From contig JAGWJK010000096.1 in the NCBI GenBank assembly GCA_028865845.1, positions 1 to 9,764 on the forward strand: DNA of 9,764 nucleotides. Reading direction: 5' to 3'. This DNA is from Rhizobiaceae bacterium. GTDB lineage: Bacteria > Pseudomonadota > Alphaproteobacteria > Rhizobiales > Rhizobiaceae. Below the pieces are notes generated by a model. The model was not told the DNA's origin. It saw only the letters and a list, made by a program, of their open reading frames with translations, and did no database searches. Shown piece after piece: positions 6,876-9,764 of the stretch; position 1 is the first letter of the stretch, and the number at the start of each line of letters is the position of its first letter. A program made the translations under genes and the position numbers.

Positions 6876-6906
6876 CCGTTTGGAATAGCCCCGAATAGCC
6901 AAACGG
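6876..6906 (-). repeat. Inverted repeat with internal direct repeat in the mhqO leader
   Basis: CCGTTTGG (6876-6883) and CCAAACGG (6899-6906) form perfect 8-bp arms around a 15-nt spacer; overlapping them is an 8-bp direct repeat GAATAGCC (6883-6890 and 6893-6900). It falls 68-98 bp upstream of the mhqO start, just downstream of the candidate promoter, so it may be an operator or an RNA hairpin in the 5' leader. There is no T-run, so a terminator is unlikely. Confidence 0.5.
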
Positions 6907-6916
6907 ATTGTCTCTA

Positions 6917-6946
6917 ATTATTGAACGACGAAGATGCATCGTTCAA
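6917..6946 (-). promoter_or_regulatory. Candidate mhqO-mhqD promoter overlapped by an 8-bp-arm palindrome
   Basis: On the - strand TTGAAC (6941-6946), an 18-bp spacer and AATAAT (6917-6922; 5 of 6 to TATAAT). TTGAACGA (6921-6928) and TCGTTCAA (6939-6946) form perfect 8-bp inverted arms with a 10-bp spacer, covering the -35 and touching the -10, the position expected of a repressor operator. A third TTGAAC copy (6957-6962) lies just upstream, inverted relative to the 6941-6946 copy. The transcript would have a leader of roughly 100 nt. Confidence 0.5.
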
Positions 6947-6979
6947 CGCGGCAATCTTGAACCTCTCGAAACATTCGCC

Positions 6980-7008
6980 TTGCGGTCGCCTGCCAGCCAT
7001 CTTAAATT
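6980..7008 (+). promoter_or_regulatory. Candidate promoter of the toxin-antitoxin operon
   Basis: TTGCGG (6980-6985), 17-bp spacer, TAAATT (7003-7008), 33 bp before the antitoxin ATG. Only 3/6 and 4/6 matches to consensus, but the spacing and the palindrome immediately downstream support it. Confidence 0.4.
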
Positions 7009-7011
7009 AAT

Positions 7012-7024
7012 CTAGACAGTCTAG
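7012..7024 (+). promoter_or_regulatory. Palindromic operator, probably for toxin-antitoxin autoregulation
   Basis: CTAGAC-A-GTCTAG is a perfect 13-bp palindrome four bases after the candidate -10, where transcription should begin, and 18 bp before the antitoxin start. Phd/YefM and FitA-type antitoxins bind such palindromes with their toxins to repress their own operon (known for the families; binding here is inferred). Confidence 0.55.
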
Positions 7025-7041
7025 CCAGAAAGGATGGTGCG

Positions 7042-7296
7042 ATGGATTGGCAACTGCAAGACGCCAAAAACCAATTTTCCAAAGTCGTGCAGAAAGCGCG
7101 CAGCGAAGGGCCGCAGACCGTAACGCTGCGGGGCGAACGCGCGGTCGTCGTTCTATCGGCGGAGGATTACGACGCGCTTTTGGCCTCTCGCCCGAGCTTC
7201 GTGGATGACCTGTTGTCCGGACCAGCATGGGATGACGATTTAGCGGAGGCCGTCACTGCGCGAGATAAAACCCCGAGCCGGGATGTTGCCTTCTGA
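7042..7296 (+). CDS. Type II antitoxin, Phd/YefM family
   Basis: 84 residues, typical length. The N-terminal half WQLQDAKNQFSKVVQKARSEGPQTVTLRG then ERAVVVLSAEDYDALLA (residues 3-48) is the Phd/YefM DNA-binding and dimer fold: DAKNQF helix, central strands and the VVLS.EDYDAL helix. The acidic tail (PSFVDDLLSGPAWDDDLAEAV) should wrap the toxin and block its active site. ATG at 7042 with AAAGGA at 7029-7034, seven bases upstream. It overlaps the toxin start by one base (TGATG), so the two are translated together. It is preceded by a perfect palindrome (7012-7024) likely to be its operator. Cytosolic; counteracts the PIN-domain RNase encoded next. Confidence 0.9.
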   Translation: MDWQLQDAKNQFSKVVQKARSEGPQTVTLRGERAVVVLSAEDYDALLASRPSFVDDLLSGPAWDDDLAEAVTARDKTPSRDVAF

Positions 7297-7706
7297 TGTA
7301 TCTGATCGATACCAACATTCTTTCCGAAGCACGACGTGGTTCAGTTGACGCGACCTCATGGCTGCGTGCGGTCGACCCGTCGACAATCCATCTCAGCGTG
7401 ATCACGCTCGGTGAGGTCATGCGCGGAATCTCCCTTAAGCGGAGATCGGATCCACAAACCGCCGCCCATCTGGAGGAATGGCTCCGCAAGCTGCGCCACG
7501 ATCATAGCGGCCGCATTCTGCCCATCACCGATCATATTGCCGTCGAGTGGGGACGACTGGCAGCGCTTCGCCCGCGCGGCGACGCCGACGGACTGATCGC
7601 AGCAACCGCAATCGTCCATGACCTTGTTGTCGTCACGCGCAATGTCAAAGACTTCGACGATACGGGTGTTGCGGTGATCAACCCGTGGGATCGCGCATCC
7701 GGCTAG
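7296..7706 (+). CDS. Type II toxin, PIN-domain ribonuclease (FitB/VapC-like)
   Basis: 136 residues, normal for VapC/FitB toxins. The acidic Mg2+ site is intact: Asp5 in MYLIDTN, Glu40 in ITLGEVMRG, Asp98 in [10 protein letters not shown], and Asn116/Asp119 in TRNVKDF. Such toxins cut RNA, often tRNA or rRNA loops, and slow growth when the labile antitoxin is lost. The ATG at 7296 overlaps the antitoxin stop by one base and has no clear ribosome site of its own, so synthesis should depend on antitoxin translation, keeping toxin below antitoxin. The gene appears functional: full length, no frameshift. Its TAG (7704-7706) overlaps the convergent ung stop. Partnering a Phd/YefM antitoxin rather than AbrB-type is a common FitB-like arrangement. 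Target RNA unknown. Confidence 0.9.
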   Translation: MYLIDTNILSEARRGSVDATSWLRAVDPSTIHLSVITLGEVMRGISLKRRSDPQTAAHLEEWLRKLRHDHSGRILPITDHIAVEWGRLAALRPRGDADGLIAATAIVHDLVVVTRNVKDFDDTGVAVINPWDRASG

Positions 7707-8401
7707 TTACCCGGATTGCTTGGCAGCGCCCAGTCGATCGGCTCCCGGCCCTGTTCGGCGAGGTAGGCATTGGCCTTGGAGAAATGCCGGCAGCCGAGGA
7801 AACCGTTATGCGCGGACAGCGGCGACGGGTGCGCGGCCTTTAGCACGAGATGACGCTCTGTATCGACGAAAGCCGCCTTTTTCTGCGCGTAAGAGCCCCA
7901 GAGCATGAAGACGACGCCGTCGCACTCGTCATTGACCTTGCGGATGACCGCGTCGGTGAACCGCTCCCATCCCTTCCCCTGGTGGGAGGCGGCCTGGGAT
8001 TCCTCGACGGTCAGCACGCTGTTGAGGAGCAGCACGCCCTGCTTCGCCCAGCTTTCGAGAAAGCCGTGCCGCGCTGGCGGAATGCCAAGATCCGTCTCCA
8101 ACTCCTTGTAAATATTCACCAACGATGGCGGAATGCGAACGCCGGGACGGACACTGAAGCAGAGGCCATGCGCCTGACCAACGCGGTGATAGGGATCCTG
8201 CCCGAGAATGACCACCTGAACCTCATCGAGCGGCGTCAGATCGAGTGCCCGGAAATATTCGCTACCGCGCGGAAAAATCACCTTGCCGCGCTGCTTTTCC
8301 TCGACGAGGAAAGACTTCAGATGCTGCATGTAGGGCTCGGAGAACTCCTGAGACAACGCCTCTTTCCAGCTCTCTTCCAGCTTGACGTTCGCCTCCGCCA
8401 T
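7703..8401 (-). CDS. ung: Uracil-DNA glycosylase, family 1
   Basis: 232 residues, usual length. It removes uracil from DNA in base-excision repair. Motif A GQDPYH (67-72) has the water-activating Asp69; Phe82 begins the uracil-stacking segment; LLLNS carries the uracil-specific Asn127; the motif B loop [11 protein letters not shown] (191-201) has catalytic His191 and the minor-groove Leu195. The PPSL segment (91-94) and [10 protein letters not shown] are family-diagnostic. ATG at 8401 with GGAGG (+ strand CCTCC, 8411-8415) about 9 bases upstream. Single-gene unit, convergent with the PIN toxin, sharing a 4-bp CTAG that ends both genes. No inhibitor or phage context; this is the chromosomal repair enzyme. 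Confidence 0.97.
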   Translation of the reverse strand: MAEANVKLEESWKEALSQEFSEPYMQHLKSFLVEEKQRGKVIFPRGSEYFRALDLTPLDEVQVVILGQDPYHRVGQAHGLCFSVRPGVRIPPSLVNIYKELETDLGIPPARHGFLESWAKQGVLLLNSVLTVEESQAASHQGKGWERFTDAVIRKVNDECDGVVFMLWGSYAQKKAAFVDTERHLVLKAAHPSPLSAHNGFLGCRHFSKANAYLAEQGREPIDWALPSNPGN

Positions 8402-8433
8402 CTGCCGTCGCCTCCGGTTTGATCAATGCCCCG

Positions 8434-8462
8434 ATTGAGGACGAAAGCGCGCCCAAGTCAAG
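8434..8462 (-). promoter_or_regulatory. Candidate ung promoter, alphaproteobacterial type
   Basis: On the - strand CTTGAC (8457-8462), 17-bp spacer, CTCAAT (8434-8439), 32 bp upstream of the ung ATG. CTTGAC-N17-CTATAT is the rhizobial housekeeping consensus; the -35 is perfect and the -10 matches 4 of 6. The rest of the ung-tetR gap (8463-8589) shows nothing recognisable. Confidence 0.5.
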
Positions 8463-8589
8463 AAAATGGCTGATGCCAGGACAGGCAGATCACAGTTTTC
8501 CGAGCTTCCGCCACGTAGCGTTAGCGTCAAGCTTAGCGGCAAAGGCACTGGGTCAACGTATGGCTTAAGATAGCCGGCGTCCGCGCATT

Positions 8590-9177
8590 CTAGAACGTTG
8601 TCTCTCGGGATTGACCCGACACCATCAGCATGATGAGCTTAATCCGGTTGGAGCGGAAAGCCGGCCTTATTCGGCCGTGGCGTTCAAGCTCCGCCAATCC
8701 GTGCAGCGATGCCCAAAAAGTTTCGGTAGCAGTGTCTGAATCTTCGGAAAATGGCGCGATCACCGACGCCATGGCGCCGAACCCCTCGCGGAGCGCTGCT
8801 GGCGTGTCGGATCTGGCGAAACGCAGACCGGTCGGCAGAATGAACATGGCCTCGTAGATTGCAGGCCGCGCAAAAGCGAACTCGAGATAGGCGGTCGCCA
8901 CGGCTTCCACTCGCTCTCGCGGCGTGGACGAAGGCTTGTTTGCGGCGCGCAGCATCACGGCCAATTCGCTGAAGCCTTCAAGCGCGACCGCGCCGACGAT
9001 CTCGTCGCGGTTTTTGAAATGCGAATAAAGAACGGGCTGGCTGTATTCTATCTCGTCTGCAAGGCGGCGGATCGTAACCGAAGCCCAGCCTTCACGTTCC
9101 GCGATCGTCCTCGCCGCAACGACGATCTGACGTTCGCGTTCCTCACGTTCCCTGGCCTTGCGTTCGCTGATACCCAC
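8590..9177 (-). CDS. TetR/AcrR-family transcriptional regulator
   Basis: 195 residues. N-terminal TetR HTH domain at about 15-60: VAARTIAEREGWASVTIRRLADEIE then the recognition-helix region YSQPVLYSHFKNRDEI (45-60), which matches the family pattern closely. The C-terminal ligand/dimer domain contains WASLHGL (155-161), the WHG signature of a TetR C-terminal domain subgroup. GTG start at 9177: the upstream ATG at 9190 is out of frame, and the MGISERKAREREERER start resembles relatives; the ribosome site is poor (GGCGG). It is divergent from a DoxX-family gene, and a 15-bp palindrome sits in the doxX promoter, so the likely role is repressor of doxX, perhaps with self-regulation. Ligand unknown. 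Confidence 0.9.
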   Translation of the reverse strand: MGISERKAREREERERQIVVAARTIAEREGWASVTIRRLADEIEYSQPVLYSHFKNRDEIVGAVALEGFSELAVMLRAANKPSSTPRERVEAVATAYLEFAFARPAIYEAMFILPTGLRFARSDTPAALREGFGAMASVIAPFSEDSDTATETFWASLHGLAELERHGRIRPAFRSNRIKLIMLMVSGQSRETTF

Positions 9178-9239
9178 CTGTCCGCCCCATCTCCGTTCTC
9201 GCGAACTCTAATGCCAAAGCTTCCTTAAAAGAACATCGA

Positions 9240-9268
9240 TTGACATTCTAGCGATGCTAGATTATTTA
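9240..9268 (+). promoter_or_regulatory. Candidate promoter of the doxX-family gene
   Basis: A perfect TTGACA -35 (9240-9245) followed after 17 bp by TATTTA (9263-9268, weak -10). The spacer is filled by a palindrome. The leader to the ATG at 9320 is about 45 nt. Confidence 0.5.
9247..9261. promoter_or_regulatory. Palindromic operator, probable TetR-family binding site
   Basis: TCTAGC-GAT-GCTAGA: perfect 6-bp arms with a 3-bp centre, exactly between the -35 and -10 of the doxX-family promoter and in the 142-bp gap to the divergent TetR gene. Position and symmetry are those of a classic TetR-family operator; binding is inferred. Confidence 0.6.
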
Positions 9269-9319
9269 TTGCCGCTATAGAGTCGCTAACGACGTAGCTG
9301 ATCATCGAAGAGAAAATCA

Positions 9320-9682
9320 ATGAATCTCCCAATTCAGACTTTCACGGGCGCGACGACGATGGAGACGGTCCTTGTCTGGCTGGCTGCAGCGGCATTCCTG
9401 GTCGGCGCCATCATCAACGCAAGCGGGCACCCAGCAATCCGCACGACCTTCGTGCGACTTGGTTTTCCGCCGTGGTGGTGTTGGGTGACATCTGCCCTTG
9501 AGTTCCTGACCGCGGTGCTGTTGGTCACGGCCGGCGGCCGCATGTTCGGGGTCGGGCTGGGTGCCTGCATCATGCTCACCGCGATCGCGGCCATCGTCCG
9601 CGCTCGGTACTATCGGGAGCTCCCGCCACCCCTCATTTTTCTGGTCTTGCTCGCACTGGCCGGTCTCAGCAGCCACGCCTAA
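9320..9682 (+). CDS. DoxX-family small membrane protein
   Basis: 120 residues with four hydrophobic segments (about 15-33, 52-70, 74-93, 102-117), the four-helix bundle of DoxX/DoxX-like inner-membrane proteins. The LGFPPWWCWVTSALEFLTAVLL stretch (loop into helix 2, with the conserved Glu61) and the GGRMFGVGLGACIMLTAI third helix are family-like. ATG at 9320 with a weak GAAGAG upstream; an in-frame ATG at codon 14 (9359), right before helix 1, is an alternative start. Some DoxX relatives are linked to thiol/sulfur redox or quinone-related stress, but this subgroup has no firm function. It is divergently paired with a TetR regulator that likely controls it, a frequent layout for TetR plus DoxX-like genes. 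Confidence 0.8.
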   Translation: MNLPIQTFTGATTMETVLVWLAAAAFLVGAIINASGHPAIRTTFVRLGFPPWWCWVTSALEFLTAVLLVTAGGRMFGVGLGACIMLTAIAAIVRARYYRELPPPLIFLVLLALAGLSSHA

Positions 9683-9687
9683 ACATC

Positions 9688-9706
9688 TCGCGGCAGAAGA
9701 CCGCGA
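9688..9706. repeat. Short inverted repeat after the doxX-family gene
   Basis: TCGCGG (9688-9693) and CCGCGA (9701-9706) with a 7-nt loop, 5 bp after the doxX stop. There is no T-run, so it is at best a weak or factor-dependent terminator. The remaining bases to 9764 hold nothing I can identify. Confidence 0.3.
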
Positions 9707-9764
9707 CGTGAAAGCCCGCGCATAGCCGCTCGGACATTCGTCCTAACTGCCGTCGCATCGCGGG

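Noticed and set aside
6921..6962. LexA box at the GAAC/GTTC copies near mhqO
   Set aside because: The alphaproteobacterial LexA site is a direct GTTC-N7-GTTC; here the copies are inverted or 36 bp apart, so the spacing does not fit.
7042..7706. Reading the toxin-antitoxin pair as a larger defence island or phage remnant
   Set aside because: No integrase, transposase, restriction or phage gene and no flanking repeat is visible; the neighbours are core metabolic and repair genes.
7703..8401. Phage- or plasmid-borne ung
   Set aside because: Length, motifs, a rhizobial-type promoter and surrounding chromosomal genes all fit the ordinary repair gene.
9688..9706. Intrinsic terminator after the doxX-family gene
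   Set aside because: The 6-bp stem has no following T-run, so I list it only as an inverted repeat.

Overview
The window is GC-rich, densely coded DNA of the kind found in Rhizobiales (Rhizobium/Agrobacterium/Sinorhizobium-like). The protein families, the short intergenic gaps, the GTG/TTG starts and the CTTGAC-type -35 elements all fit that group. No rRNA, tRNA, CRISPR array, insertion sequence or phage gene is visible. Most genes are housekeeping or accessory-metabolic.

Layout. (1) Positions 1-2360, + strand: the 3' end of a tightly packed operon with the tail of a cytosine deaminase-like amidohydrolase, an FAD-linked oxidase of the GlcD type, and a flavodoxin-fold NAD(P)H oxidoreductase. 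The spacings are 1 bp and a 4-bp ATGA overlap, so the three products probably act in one catabolic or salvage route for an N-containing compound. A hairpin at 2380-2400 ends it. (2) Positions 2399-4545, - strand: an EamA/DMT-family permease, a RidA-family protein and a class I SAM methyltransferase, collinear and probably co-transcribed. (3) Positions 4752-5177, + strand: a small Cys-rich exported protein of unknown function with a TTG start, followed by a perfect 13-bp-stem terminator at 5208-5237. (4) Positions 5249-6808, - strand: an mhqO-mhqD-like pair (ring-cleaving VOC dioxygenase plus alpha/beta hydrolase), of the type linked to quinone/hydroquinone tolerance. A promoter overlaps a palindrome, and the leader contains an inverted repeat. 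(5) Positions 7042-7706, + strand: a type II toxin-antitoxin module, Phd/YefM-type antitoxin plus PIN-domain (FitB/VapC-like) toxin, with a likely autoregulatory palindrome at its promoter. (6) Positions 7703-8401, - strand: family-1 uracil-DNA glycosylase (ung), convergent with the toxin and sharing a CTAG that supplies both stop codons. (7) Positions 8590-9682: a TetR regulator (-) divergent from a small DoxX-family membrane protein (+). A 15-bp palindrome lies between the -35 and -10 of the doxX promoter, which makes a self-contained repressor/target pair plausible.

Nothing here demands a wholly new defence or mobile system. The parts most worth following up are the cis-regulatory palindromes (mhq, toxin-antitoxin, TetR/DoxX), the incompletely understood deaminase-oxidase-reductase operon, and the Cys-rich exported protein.
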